NCBI GenBank assembly: GCA_902493345.1
Contig: CABUPM010000048.1
Span: 1 to 18,386 of the forward strand
Direction: 5' to 3'
DNA length: 18,386 nt
DNA from: an uncultured Eubacteriales bacterium
GTDB lineage: Bacteria > Bacillota > Clostridia > Lachnospirales > Bianqueaceae
Part shown: positions 8,127 to 15,534 of the stretch, piece by piece
Layout of the letters: every line of letters starts with the position of its first letter
Position numbering within the stretch: the stretch's first letter is position 1
Made by a program: the position numbers and the translations under genes
Notes under the pieces: generated by a model
The model's database searches: none
What the model saw: only the letters and a program-made list of their open reading frames with translations
What the model was told of the DNA's origin: nothing

Positions 8127-8969
8127 TTATGTCTGTTCCTTCAGCAGGGCGCTGTATACATCCCTCTTGGAGATTCCGCGATCATGGGCCACCTGTTTCA
8201 TGGCTTCTTTGGGCGGCAGGTCATGATAACGTTCCATATGCTCGGTAAAGCTGAGTTCTTCCCAGCGCTGTCTCTCTTCCTGTGACCGCTCTTCCGGGTC
8301 CGCCCCCTCCAGAATCAGCACATATTCGCCTCTGGGCTCATTGACGGTATAATACTCCACCGCTTCCGTCAGCTCCATAAAGAGCATCTCCTCATACCGC
8401 TTGGTCAACTCCCGTCCCAGCGCAATCCTGCGTTTCCCCAGGCCGTCTCGCAAGAATTCCAGACTCTGGCGCAAATGATGCGGTGCTTCATAGAATATCA
8501 CGGTCCGTTCCTCATGCGCCAAACGCTGCAGTAGTTCCCGGCGTTCTTTTCCGCCTGTCGGAATAAACCCTTCAAAAATAAACCGCCGGCTGCGCATTCC
8601 GGACATGGACAGCGCTGTGACAAAAGCGCAGGCACCCGGCAGCGCCGTAACCTCAATGCCTTCCTCGCGGCACCGGCGCACCAGCACCTCTCCCGGATCT
8701 GAGATCGCGGGCGTACCGGCGTCGCTGACCAGTACCACATTCTGTCCTTCCCGCAGCCGTTCCAGAATGATATCCGCCCGCTGCACCTCATTGTGCTGAT
8801 GGCAGCTGATCATCGGCGTTTTGATGCCAAAATGATTCAGCAACCCCAATGTATGCCTTGTATCTTCCGCGGCAATGAGATCCGCGTTCTTCAGGGCTTC
8901 CAATGCCCGCAGCGTAATATCTTCCATGTTGCCGATGGGCGTCGCGCATACCATAAGCCTGCCTGTCAT
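8127..8969 (-). CDS. rsmI: 16S rRNA (cytidine(1402)-2'-O)-methyltransferase RsmI
   Basis: RsmI (YraL; YabC in Bacillus) methylates the 2'-O of C1402 in the decoding centre of 16S rRNA with S-adenosylmethionine. The 280-residue protein has the full family pattern: LMVCATPIGNMEDITLRAL near the N-terminus, AAEDTRHTLGLL, SDAGTPAISDPG as the SAM-pocket loop, FEGFIPTGGKERRE, and a small C-terminal helical domain beginning near SFTEHM and ending KRDVYSALL. The length is normal. It starts 13 nt after the DUF362 gene, with AGGGGTGA just before the ATG. Being in the same run as tmk, holB and ricT matches the Bacillus order, which supports the identity. Confidence 0.95.
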   Translation of the reverse strand: MTGRLMVCATPIGNMEDITLRALEALKNADLIAAEDTRHTLGLLNHFGIKTPMISCHQHNEVQRADIILERLREGQNVVLVSDAGTPAISDPGEVLVRRCREEGIEVTALPGACAFVTALSMSGMRSRRFIFEGFIPTGGKERRELLQRLAHEERTVIFYEAPHHLRQSLEFLRDGLGKRRIALGRELTKRYEEMLFMELTEAVEYYTVNEPRGEYVLILEGADPEERSQEERQRWEELSFTEHMERYHDLPPKEAMKQVAHDRGISKRDVYSALLKEQT

Positions 8970-8982
8970 CTTCTCACCCCTT

Positions 8983-10128
8983 TTACAGCCGATTCGCCAG
9001 CTTCATGATTCCAGATTCATGCACCGATATCGCATTACGCGGACATAGCTCCTGACAGCAATAGCATCGAATACACTCCTTATAATTTACCGTTGGGAAA
9101 TGGCCCTTCATCGTAATCGCATGCGCCGGACAGTTTCTATAACATGCCTGACAGCCAATGCAGCGTTCTCTGGAAAAACGCACCTTGGGCCGCAGGATTC
9201 CGGAGAGCGCCTGCCCCAATGGTCCCAGTCGGCTCATCAGGCGCGGATCGATATGATCCGGCATTCGGAAATCCGTCACCCTGAACTTCTCCGGGCTCTC
9301 TCCTACAACCTCTGCTTCATCCGCCGAAGATAAGCCCAATCCCCGCAGATACGCCTGATGCAGGGTCGGCACCTGCTCCTGCTCCAATCCGATCAGACTG
9401 GCCGCTACAATATCCAGATCAAACGGACTTGCGGAAGCCAGTACCGCGCCGATCTGTCTCGGTGTTCCGCCTGTCGGGCCATTGCCTTCCATCGCGAGGA
9501 TTCCGTCCATAAAACACAGCACCGGATGCGCCGCCAGACAGATATCGATCAACGCGTCCGCAAAATCCGCTGCCGCGGGCATTCGGAAATGATACTCCGC
9601 CTTCTTGGTGCCCGGCACCGTACCAAACTGATTCTTAACCGCGCCGGTAAAGGTCATCATCCCGTGCGTCTTCAATTTGGATACCGAAATGACTTTATCC
9701 GCATCGGCAAGCATTGCCGTCTGCGTGAGCTGTTTCAAGAGCTTTCCCTGCGGATTCTTGACCTCGCGCGAGGCCGTATTCCAGTTCAGCCGGGCTCCGC
9801 AGCCCTCGGCTGCCGCCTGTATGCCGGTTCCCTTATAGATTCTTTTCAGCGCTTCTTCATTGAAAAGTCCGCCGGGGCTGTCTCCGATAATAACCTCCGC
9901 GCCGTATTCTGCCAAAAGCTCACCTAACGCCTGTACAAAAGCGGGATGTGTTGTCGCCGCGTATTCCGGTTCTTTATTCATCACCAGATTGACCTTCAAA
10001 AACACCCGTTCTCTCGGCTGAACATAGGGTTCCCAGCCGCCGAGGTTCTGAACGCTTTCCGCGAGAACCTTTTTTAATCGCCGCAGGTCATACTCATCAC
10101 AAGCAAGCAAACTCACCTTAGACATCAT
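8983..10128 (-). CDS. DUF362 domain protein with C-terminal 2x[4Fe-4S] ferredoxin module
   Basis: A 381-residue cytoplasmic protein. Residues about 40-275 form a DUF362-type domain (VFLKVNLVM, GDSPGG, SKLKTHGMMTFTGAVKN, FMDGILAMEGNGPTGG), a family known from genomes but with no settled reaction. Residues 315-365 are a classic dicluster ferredoxin: CIGCQACYRNCP (Cys323, 326, 329, 333) and CIRCYCCQELCP (Cys352, 355, 358, 362), able to carry two [4Fe-4S] clusters. Two adjacent ATGs (10128, 10125) are possible; the first overlaps the tRNA methyltransferase stop by 4 nt, while GAGG is better spaced from the second. Electron transfer is inferred from the clusters; the donor and substrate are unknown. 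Its place inside a replication/RNA-modification run is unusual. Confidence 0.9.
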   Translation of the reverse strand: MMSKVSLLACDEYDLRRLKKVLAESVQNLGGWEPYVQPRERVFLKVNLVMNKEPEYAATTHPAFVQALGELLAEYGAEVIIGDSPGGLFNEEALKRIYKGTGIQAAAEGCGARLNWNTASREVKNPQGKLLKQLTQTAMLADADKVISVSKLKTHGMMTFTGAVKNQFGTVPGTKKAEYHFRMPAAADFADALIDICLAAHPVLCFMDGILAMEGNGPTGGTPRQIGAVLASASPFDLDIVAASLIGLEQEQVPTLHQAYLRGLGLSSADEAEVVGESPEKFRVTDFRMPDHIDPRLMSRLGPLGQALSGILRPKVRFSRERCIGCQACYRNCPAHAITMKGHFPTVNYKECIRCYCCQELCPRNAISVHESGIMKLANRL

Positions 10129-10865
10129 GGTCCCTCGTATATTCTTCGGACCGGCTCCGTATAGGAACCATCCTCATTGTAGATAATTAGCGGAGGCTGT
10201 ACGCGCAGTTCCGCTCCGCCGCCTCTGGATGCTTCTATGAGCACCATATTCGGTTCCCGGTCGATCCTGGGATGGACCAGCTGCATCCTTTTGGGCTCCA
10301 GTCCGTTTTCATGCAGGCCGCTCAGTATCTCCACCAGCCTCAGCGGCCTGTGAACCATATAAAAACGGCCCTTGCTCTTTAACAGCCTGGCCGAGGTCCG
10401 GATCACATCCTCCAGCGTACACTCTACTTCGTGTCGCGCGAGATTCATGCGTGCGTTCTGGTTATGCGCTCCGCTTGGAACCTTCATATACGGCGGATTG
10501 ACCGTTATCGCGTCCCATTTTCCGGCTCCAAGATTCGGCACGCACTCCCGCAGATCTCCTTGCAGAATGGTAATCGCTTCCTCACGGCCGTTATACGCTA
10601 CGCTCCGGCGTGCCATGTTTGCGGAAGCTTCCTGCAGCTCCAGCCCGGTGTAGCTGGCTCCGGGGCAACGGCTCTCCATCAGAATCGGAATGATCCCTGT
10701 CCCGCTGCACAGATCCAATACCCTTTCTCCCGGATAAGCCTTGGCAAAAGCGGCCAACAAAACGGCGTCCATTCCAAAGCAAAACACGTTGGGATGCTGA
10801 ATGATCTTTCGGCCTTCCCGCTGCAATTCATCCAGCCGTTCCCCCTCCAGAAGCTTACTTTCCAT
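10125..10865 (-). CDS. TrmN6-type tRNA (adenine-N6)-methyltransferase (YabB/YfiC family)
   Basis: A 246-residue SAM-dependent N6-adenine methyltransferase; family members modify A37 of tRNA1(Val) in E. coli, and the Bacillus YabB gene occupies the same position near tmk and rsmI. Seen here are VLDLCSGTGIIPIL (SAM motif I, residues 49-62), TGLELQ (motif II), and the N6-amino catalytic motif NPPY (123-126) followed by MKVPSGAHNQN. The start overlaps the ricT stop by 11 nt, with AAGAGG just upstream, and the stop overlaps the DUF362 gene by 4 nt, so coupled translation is likely. The exact tRNA target in this organism is inferred. Confidence 0.9.
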   Translation of the reverse strand: MESKLLEGERLDELQREGRKIIQHPNVFCFGMDAVLLAAFAKAYPGERVLDLCSGTGIIPILMESRCPGASYTGLELQEASANMARRSVAYNGREEAITILQGDLRECVPNLGAGKWDAITVNPPYMKVPSGAHNQNARMNLARHEVECTLEDVIRTSARLLKSKGRFYMVHRPLRLVEILSGLHENGLEPKRMQLVHPRIDREPNMVLIEASRGGGAELRVQPPLIIYNEDGSYTEPVRRIYEGP

Positions 10866-11757
10866 TGTCCTCTTCCAATGCCTTCAGCTGCTTCTTCTCA
10901 TCGGAATCCATGGGCTGCTCCGAACGGTTTCTCCCACGCTTGCGCCGCAGCAGCTGAACATCGCTCAGCAGATACTCCGCGATCTCAACGTCATCCTTTT
11001 CATTCTGTCGGATTCCGACCTTGAGCAATTGACGCAGCACATTGACGTGCAGCACCTCGCCGGCTCCATCCGGCGTCTGCACGAGGTCTCCCTCAGCAGG
11101 CAATCCCCTTGTCAAGTCTTCATAAGTGGATTCTTCATACTTCAGACAACACATCAATCGGCCGCAGGCCCCGGAGATCTTGGTCGGATTGAGCGACAGG
11201 TTCTGATCCTTGGCCATCTTGATCGATACCGGAATGAAGTCCGGCAAAAAGGTCTGACAGCAGAACGGACGGCCGCAGACGCCCATTCCCGGGCAAGCCC
11301 TCGCCTCATCCCGGACTCCGATCTGCCGCAGCTCAATCCGTGTCTTAAATACTGACGCCAAGTCCTTGACCAGCTCACGGAAGTCCACTCGTCCTTCCGC
11401 CGTAAAATAAAAGAGAATCTTATTGCCGTCAAATGTGTATTCACATTCCACCAGCTTCATCTCCAGACCGTGCTTGGCGATCTTTTCCCGGCATATCTCC
11501 ATTGCTTCTTTCTCGGACTCGATATTGCGTCGGTTGACCTCTTCATCCTTCTGTGTTGCCTTCCGCAGGATGGTGCGCACCGGCGCGACTACATCCTCTT
11601 CCGATGCCAGACGCGGTCCCTGTACTACCAGGCCGTATTCTACTCCGCGGGACGTCTCTACGACTACCCGGTCGCCCTTTTCAATCTGATTCGCTCCCGG
11701 CTGAAAATAATACACCTTACCACCATGCCGAAACCGAACTCCTATTACAGTAATCAA
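10855..11757 (-). CDS. ricT: PSP1 domain protein RicT (YaaT), Y-complex subunit
   Basis: In Bacillus subtilis, RicT forms the Y-complex with RicA and RicF; the complex binds [4Fe-4S] clusters and directs RNase Y to mature certain mRNAs, affecting sporulation and competence. This 300-residue homologue has the PSP1 region (about 60-145) and the conserved cysteines in ACPGMGVCGRPFCC (Cys155, 161, 166, 167) and GACGRLMCC (Cys198, 203, 204). The tail (about 275-300) is charged and probably disordered. The start is TTG at 11757, with AGGAGG 8 nt upstream; no ATG gives a better start. It lies 17 nt after holB and overlaps the methyltransferase by 11 nt. ricA and ricF are not in this window. Confidence 0.93.
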   Translation of the reverse strand: MITVIGVRFRHGGKVYYFQPGANQIEKGDRVVVETSRGVEYGLVVQGPRLASEEDVVAPVRTILRKATQKDEEVNRRNIESEKEAMEICREKIAKHGLEMKLVECEYTFDGNKILFYFTAEGRVDFRELVKDLASVFKTRIELRQIGVRDEARACPGMGVCGRPFCCQTFLPDFIPVSIKMAKDQNLSLNPTKISGACGRLMCCLKYEESTYEDLTRGLPAEGDLVQTPDGAGEVLHVNVLRQLLKVGIRQNEKDDVEIAEYLLSDVQLLRRKRGRNRSEQPMDSDEKKQLKALEEDNGK

Positions 11758-11774
11758 TGACTGTTCCTCCTACT

Positions 11775-12788
11775 TTATGCCAGCGCCGCGCGCCTGGACA
11801 GCTGAATCAGCAGCCAATCCGACCACAGCGCATAATTAACGTTATGCAATAATTTTTTCTGTGCGTCTTCCAGTACCTCTACCTTATGGTACAGCTCCCG
11901 AAGATCATACACTCTGGCAGAGCTCTCCAGAAGCTCGATCTGATCCTGGCAGATACACTGCCCGGTATCCCCTGTTTCCCGAAGGATGATCAAATCTCTG
12001 AACCAGGCAAGCATCATACGCAGAATTTCCTGAATATACTCCTTGTCGGCTTCCAGCGCGGTATTCCACCGCAGCGTCTCCAGAATGTCCTCCCGTGCCA
12101 AGCGTCCCAACCGCTCCATCCAGCGGCTCCGCAGTTCAATGAACTCCTGGGACTGGGCCATTTTCAATGCCTGTCCTACCGCTCCCTCACAGAATGCCGC
12201 ACAGGCAGCCGCCGTTCCCGGCGAAATACCGTACTGCTCTGTCAGGATCTCACGAACCTGCTGCTCCGCCAGCGGTAAAAGGCGCAGCAGCACACATCTC
12301 GAACGCACCGTCGGCAAGAAGCTCTGCACGCTCTGTGCCAGCAGCAGGATCACTCCATATTCCGGAGGCTCCTCCACCGTCTTCAGCAGAACATTCTGCG
12401 CCTGCACATTCATCTTGTGCGCGTCCTCTACGATATATACCTTGCGTCCGGCATAATAAGGCAGGATCTCTATATCCTGCACCAACTCTTCACGAATCGT
12501 CTGCACCGGCAGCGTTCCCTTTTCTCCCGGACGGATATAGTGCATATCCGGATGGTTCCCAGATAGAAAAACGCGGCAGGAGTCACATCTGCCGCATGGT
12601 TCTCCGCCCTGAGGGTCTTTGCACAAAAGCGCCATCGCAAATCGGCTTGCCAGCGTCCTTTTGCCTGAACCCTCCGCCCCCTCGATCAGGTAAGCGTGAG
12701 AGATCCGGCCAGCTGTCACGGCAGCCCGGATATGCCGCAGCACACCGTCATGACCGATCAGCCGGCCGTCTTTTTTCTCTTCACTCAT
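11775..12788 (-). CDS. holB: DNA polymerase III subunit delta-prime (HolB)
   Basis: A clamp-loader subunit of the replicative polymerase. The 337-residue protein shows the AAA+ plan: Walker A GAEGSGKRT (37-45), a zinc module with Cys56, Cys65, Cys68 and Cys71 spaced as in DnaX-family proteins, the degenerate Walker B VEDAHKM (120-126), LLKTVEEPPE (135-144), and the sensor-type TVRSRC (160-165). It retains a P-loop lysine, unlike the E. coli delta-prime. The C-terminal third is the helical collar domain. The ATG overlaps the stop of the c-di-AMP receptor gene by one base (TGATG). The order tmk, yaaQ, holB, ricT is that of Bacillus except that yaaR is absent. Confidence 0.94.
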   Translation of the reverse strand: MSEEKKDGRLIGHDGVLRHIRAAVTAGRISHAYLIEGAEGSGKRTLASRFAMALLCKDPQGGEPCGRCDSCRVFLSGNHPDMHYIRPGEKGTLPVQTIREELVQDIEILPYYAGRKVYIVEDAHKMNVQAQNVLLKTVEEPPEYGVILLLAQSVQSFLPTVRSRCVLLRLLPLAEQQVREILTEQYGISPGTAAACAAFCEGAVGQALKMAQSQEFIELRSRWMERLGRLAREDILETLRWNTALEADKEYIQEILRMMLAWFRDLIILRETGDTGQCICQDQIELLESSARVYDLRELYHKVEVLEDAQKKLLHNVNYALWSDWLLIQLSRRAALA

Positions 12789-13117
12789 CAGAACTTATGG
12801 AACTGCTCAACATCGATCACAAAAACCGTCGCTCCGCCGGCCGTCACTTCGATCGGATACGGGATATATCCCTCCGGAGTCGAGGTGTAGGGCTGATTGG
12901 CGATGGTCATCTGCTTCTTGGTCTTACAGCGCTCATGCACGATTTTAAGCGCTTCGTCCAGACGATCCTCCTCCACGCCGATCAGCATGGTGGTATTGCC
13001 TACACGCAGAAAGCCTCCCGTACTGGCCAGTTTGGTGACCTGAAAGCCTTCCTTATTGAGAGCTGTCGTCAGTCTCGCCGCATCCTCATCATGAATAATC
13101 GCTAATACAAGCTTCAT
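12788..13117 (-). CDS. Cyclic-di-AMP receptor protein, PII-like (YaaQ/DarA/PstA)
   Basis: A 109-residue PII-like trimeric protein that binds cyclic di-AMP in Bacillus, Listeria and Staphylococcus; its downstream partner remains unsettled in the literature I know. The signature TKLASTGGFLRVGNTTMLIG (residues 28-47) is intact, as is the C-terminal strand GGATVFVIDVEQFHKF; the region around residues 62-85 corresponds to the flexible B-loop. The ribosome site AAAGGGG/AGGA lies within 16 nt upstream of the ATG. The gene follows tmk by 29 nt and is coupled to holB by a one-base overlap. Its presence implies c-di-AMP signalling in the host. Confidence 0.94.
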   Translation of the reverse strand: MKLVLAIIHDEDAARLTTALNKEGFQVTKLASTGGFLRVGNTTMLIGVEEDRLDEALKIVHERCKTKKQMTIANQPYTSTPEGYIPYPIEVTAGGATVFVIDVEQFHKF

Positions 13118-13146
13118 TACGTCCTACCCCTTTCTGAATAGATTTT

Positions 13147-13788
13147 TTATGATCGGGGCTGAATCCTCTTCAGAAAAGATTCCAGCTCCTTCATAATCAT
13201 TGTATGCACGCTTTCCGGATCTTTGCTGCCGTCTACGACTCGGACCCTCTCCGGACTCCAAGCCGCCAACTCGTAGAATCCGTCATGTACCTTTTGATGG
13301 AAGCTTCCCTGCTGCCGCTCCATACGGTCCAGCTGTCCCGCATACTGTCTGCTCTTGCGCCGAAGCCCCTCCGCATAATCGATCTGAAGTACAATTGTGA
13401 CATCCGGCTCCGTCTCTCCTGTCGCGAAACGATTCAGTTCCCGGATCTGTTCCACACCCAATCCGCGTCCAATTCCCTGATACACCAGGCTGGAATCCAC
13501 AAATCGGTCGCACAGTACAATCTTGCCCTCGCGCAGTGCCGGTACGATCTTCTGGGATACATGCTGCGCACGCGCTGCCGCATACAGAAGCGCTTCGGTC
13601 TGTGCGGACATCTCCCGGCATTCCGGATCCAGCAGCAACTTGCGGATTCTCTCGCCGATCGGCGTACCTCCGGGTTCTCGTGTCCGAAGCACCGAATATC
13701 CCTGTTTCTCCAATTCTTTCTGCAGCAGATCCATCTGTAGTGTCTTACCGGATCCGTCCGGTCCTTCCATTGAAATAAACAGGCCCAT
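13147..13788 (-). CDS. tmk: Thymidylate kinase
   Basis: Phosphorylates dTMP to dTDP with ATP, essential for DNA synthesis. The 213-residue protein has the P-loop MEGPDGSGKT (7-16), TREPGGTPIGE (the DR[Y]-type dTMP pocket region), DRFVDSSLVYQGIGRGLG (the DRx motif), and a lid region RKSRQYAGQLDRMERQ. The length is standard. AAGGAG lies 8 nt before the ATG. It is the first gene of the twelve-gene minus-strand run and has its own near-consensus promoter. In Bacillus the same gene heads the tmk-yaaQ-yaaR-holB-yaaT block. Confidence 0.96.
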   Translation of the reverse strand: MGLFISMEGPDGSGKTLQMDLLQKELEKQGYSVLRTREPGGTPIGERIRKLLLDPECREMSAQTEALLYAAARAQHVSQKIVPALREGKIVLCDRFVDSSLVYQGIGRGLGVEQIRELNRFATGETEPDVTIVLQIDYAEGLRRKSRQYAGQLDRMERQQGSFHQKVHDGFYELAAWSPERVRVVDGSKDPESVHTMIMKELESFLKRIQPRS

Positions 13789-13834
13789 GGCTCTCTCTCC
13801 TTCTGCCGTTTCCTGATCCGTTCAGGTTACGTCT

Positions 13835-13863
13835 ATTATACCATAGCTCCGTCTTTTTTTCAA
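13835..13863 (-). promoter_or_regulatory. Sigma-A promoter upstream of tmk operon
   Basis: On the minus strand TTGAAA (13863-13858) and a perfect TATAAT (13840-13835) are spaced by 17 bp. The predicted start is near 13828, giving a leader of about 40 nt, with a small CCTGA/TCAGG inverted repeat (13812-13826) in it. This is the best promoter seen for the whole twelve-gene run. Confidence 0.88.
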
Positions 13864-13972
13864 TTTTTTCTTTTGAATATCCCGTTTCTTCATAAAATAT
13901 TTACAGTCGATATACAAAGATGAGGGTACGATGGGGGAAAGTTACTCTGTGATAAATATTTTCAAAAAGCAT

Positions 13973-14001
13973 TTGAAATTTTTTGCCGGATCTGCTACAA
14001 T
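13973..14001 (+). promoter_or_regulatory. Promoter of the plus-strand MATE gene, overlapped by two inverted repeats
   Basis: TTGAAA (13973-13978), a 17-bp spacer and TACAAT (13996-14001) with an extended TG (13993-13994) predict a start near 14008. The -35 lies inside the inverted repeat TTTCAAA-N5-TTTGAAA (13960-13978). The -10 lies inside the inverted repeat TCTGCTACA-N14-TGTAGCAGA (13991-14022). Both have operator-like placement. The rest of the divergent region (13864-13959) shows no other element. Confidence 0.72.
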
Positions 14002-14021
14002 AAATATACAGCGTGTAGCAG

Positions 14022-14067
14022 AAATGCGTAAGTCCAGATTGTATGGATTTACGCATTTTATTTTTTT
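14022..14067 (+). terminator. Terminator-like hairpin in the MATE leader (putative attenuator)
   Basis: Arms 14024-14036 and 14044-14056 pair over 13 bp (one G-U, 14032 with 14048), extendable by two A-U pairs, with a 7-nt loop, followed by a run of Ts to 14067. It ends 20 nt before the MATE ATG and has no T run in the minus direction. No plus-strand gene lies upstream, so it cannot be a simple gene-end terminator; control of MATE read-through is inferred. Confidence 0.6.
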
Positions 14068-14086
14068 CAGAAAGAAAGGTGATTTT

Positions 14087-15478
14087 ATGGATGTTGGAAA
14101 TCAGTTTTTGGGGACGGATCGTATTGGCAAGCTTATGCGGCAATATGCTGTCCCCTGCATTATCTCACTCTTGGTAGACGCGTTGTACAATATTGTCGAT
14201 CAGATCTTTATTGCCAACGCAAGTTACCTCGGCTCTTACGGCAACGTGGCGAACACGGTTGTATTCCCGCTGACCGTCGTGGCATTGGCTATCGCCGTCA
14301 TGGTAGGTGACGGCTGCTGTGCTTTTGTCAGTATGGCGCTCGGCAGAAATGAGGCAGAAAACGCGAAACGCAGTGTCGGCAACGCCGTCGTTCTGATGAT
14401 TGCCAGTAGTCTTATCCTTACAGCAGTGTATCTTATTTTTGCAAATGATATCATCGCCATGTTCGGCGGCACGGTCAACGAAGAGACCTTCCGCCACTCT
14501 CAGGAATATTTCTTTTATATCACGCTGGGTATTCCATTCTATATGTTCGGTCAGGCCATGAACCCCATTATCCGTGCGGACGGAAGTCCTAAGTTCGCCA
14601 TGGTCTCCACGCTGGTGGGTGCTGTAATCAATATCATCCTTGACCCCATCTTTATCTTTGTTTTCAAATGGGGCATGATGGGCGCGGCTGTCGCTACGGT
14701 TATCGGCCAGGTGTTTACAGCGCTCCTTGCTGTATGGTATCTGCTGAACATGAAAATTATTAAGCCGGCGGCCGGCGACTATGCCCTGCGGCGGAGTATT
14801 TGCGGACGGATGCTGACGCTGGGCATCACCAGTTTTCTTTCACAGATCAGTCTGGTGGCGGCGATGGCAGCGATCAACAATATGCTCCGCAAATACGGTG
14901 CGCTGGACGCCGTGTTCGGTCAGGAACAATACGCGCAGATTCCCATGGCTGTCGTCGGCATCGTAATGAAATTTTTCCAAATTGTTATTTCCATCGTAGT
15001 CGGCATGGCAGCGGGCTGTATTCCCATCGTAGGTTATAACATGGGCGCCGGAAAAAAGCCGCGTGTCCGGGAGCTGTTCACTAAGCTGCTAATTGCTGAG
15101 GCTCTGGTGGGTGCGGCGGCTCTTGTACTGGCCGAGGGCTTTCCCCGGCAGCTCATTGCCATTTTCGGCGCCGCCAACGAGAGCAGCTACTATACCGATT
15201 TCGCCATCAAGGCCTTCCGTACCTATCTTTGTATGATGGTACTGGCCTGTGTCAACAAGGCATGCTTTATCTTCTTACAGGCAATTGGCAAGGCACTGAC
15301 CTCCACACTCCTGTCCATGTTCCGCGAAGTGGTGTTTGGCGTCGGCTTTGCCCTGGCGCTGCCAGTGTTTTTCGGTTTGGACGGCGTATTGTATTCCATG
15401 CCTGTATCAGATATTTTAACCTTTATCATCGCATTATTTATCATCATAAAGACATATCGAGACCTCACCATCACCTGA
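14087..15478 (+). CDS. MATE family multidrug/Na+(H+) antiporter (MepA-like)
   Basis: A 463-residue inner-membrane exporter with about 12 hydrophobic helices, of the MATE family that exchanges cations for drugs or metabolites. Family features are ALYNIVDQIFIA in helix 1, GDGCCAFVSMALGRNE after helix 2, NPIIRADGSPKFAM, INIILDPIFIFVFKWGMMGAA, and the second-half repeats MAAGCIPIVGYNMGAGK and FLQAIGKAL, with the closing FFGLDGVLYSMPVSD. The ATG at 14087 is chosen over an in-frame upstream ATG at 13931: AAAGGTGA is 4 nt before it, the length matches the family, and the extra upstream codons run across the promoter and hairpin. The substrate is unknown. It stands alone, divergent from tmk and facing a second, damaged MATE gene. 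Confidence 0.92.
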   Translation: MDVGNQFLGTDRIGKLMRQYAVPCIISLLVDALYNIVDQIFIANASYLGSYGNVANTVVFPLTVVALAIAVMVGDGCCAFVSMALGRNEAENAKRSVGNAVVLMIASSLILTAVYLIFANDIIAMFGGTVNEETFRHSQEYFFYITLGIPFYMFGQAMNPIIRADGSPKFAMVSTLVGAVINIILDPIFIFVFKWGMMGAAVATVIGQVFTALLAVWYLLNMKIIKPAAGDYALRRSICGRMLTLGITSFLSQISLVAAMAAINNMLRKYGALDAVFGQEQYAQIPMAVVGIVMKFFQIVISIVVGMAAGCIPIVGYNMGAGKKPRVRELFTKLLIAEALVGAAALVLAEGFPRQLIAIFGAANESSYYTDFAIKAFRTYLCMMVLACVNKACFIFLQAIGKALTSTLLSMFREVVFGVGFALALPVFFGLDGVLYSMPVSDILTFIIALFIIIKTYRDLTIT

Positions 15479-15492
15479 TACCGAACAACGTC

Positions 15493-15534
15493 ATATAAAA
15501 ATGACCGGCTGTCTGTCGCCGGTCATTTTTATAT
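15493..15534. terminator. Bidirectional intrinsic terminator between two convergent transcripts
   Basis: Arms 15493-15509 and 15518-15534 are perfectly complementary over 17 bp (GC-rich core TGACCGGC/GCCGGTCA) with an 8-nt loop. A runs and T runs at the stem base give a U tract in both directions. It serves the plus-strand MATE gene (stop at 15478) and the minus-strand MATE gene (stop at 15535). Confidence 0.9.

Noticed and set aside
13931..14086. N-terminal extension of the MATE protein from an upstream ATG
   Set aside because: The extra codons run through the promoter and the terminator-like hairpin, have no ribosome site, and would exceed the usual family length; the ATG at 14087 has a good site.
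14008..14086. Known riboswitch class in the MATE leader
   Set aside because: The leader is about 80 nt with a single simple hairpin; no conserved aptamer core that I recognise (guanidine, manganese, xanthine, THF) is present.
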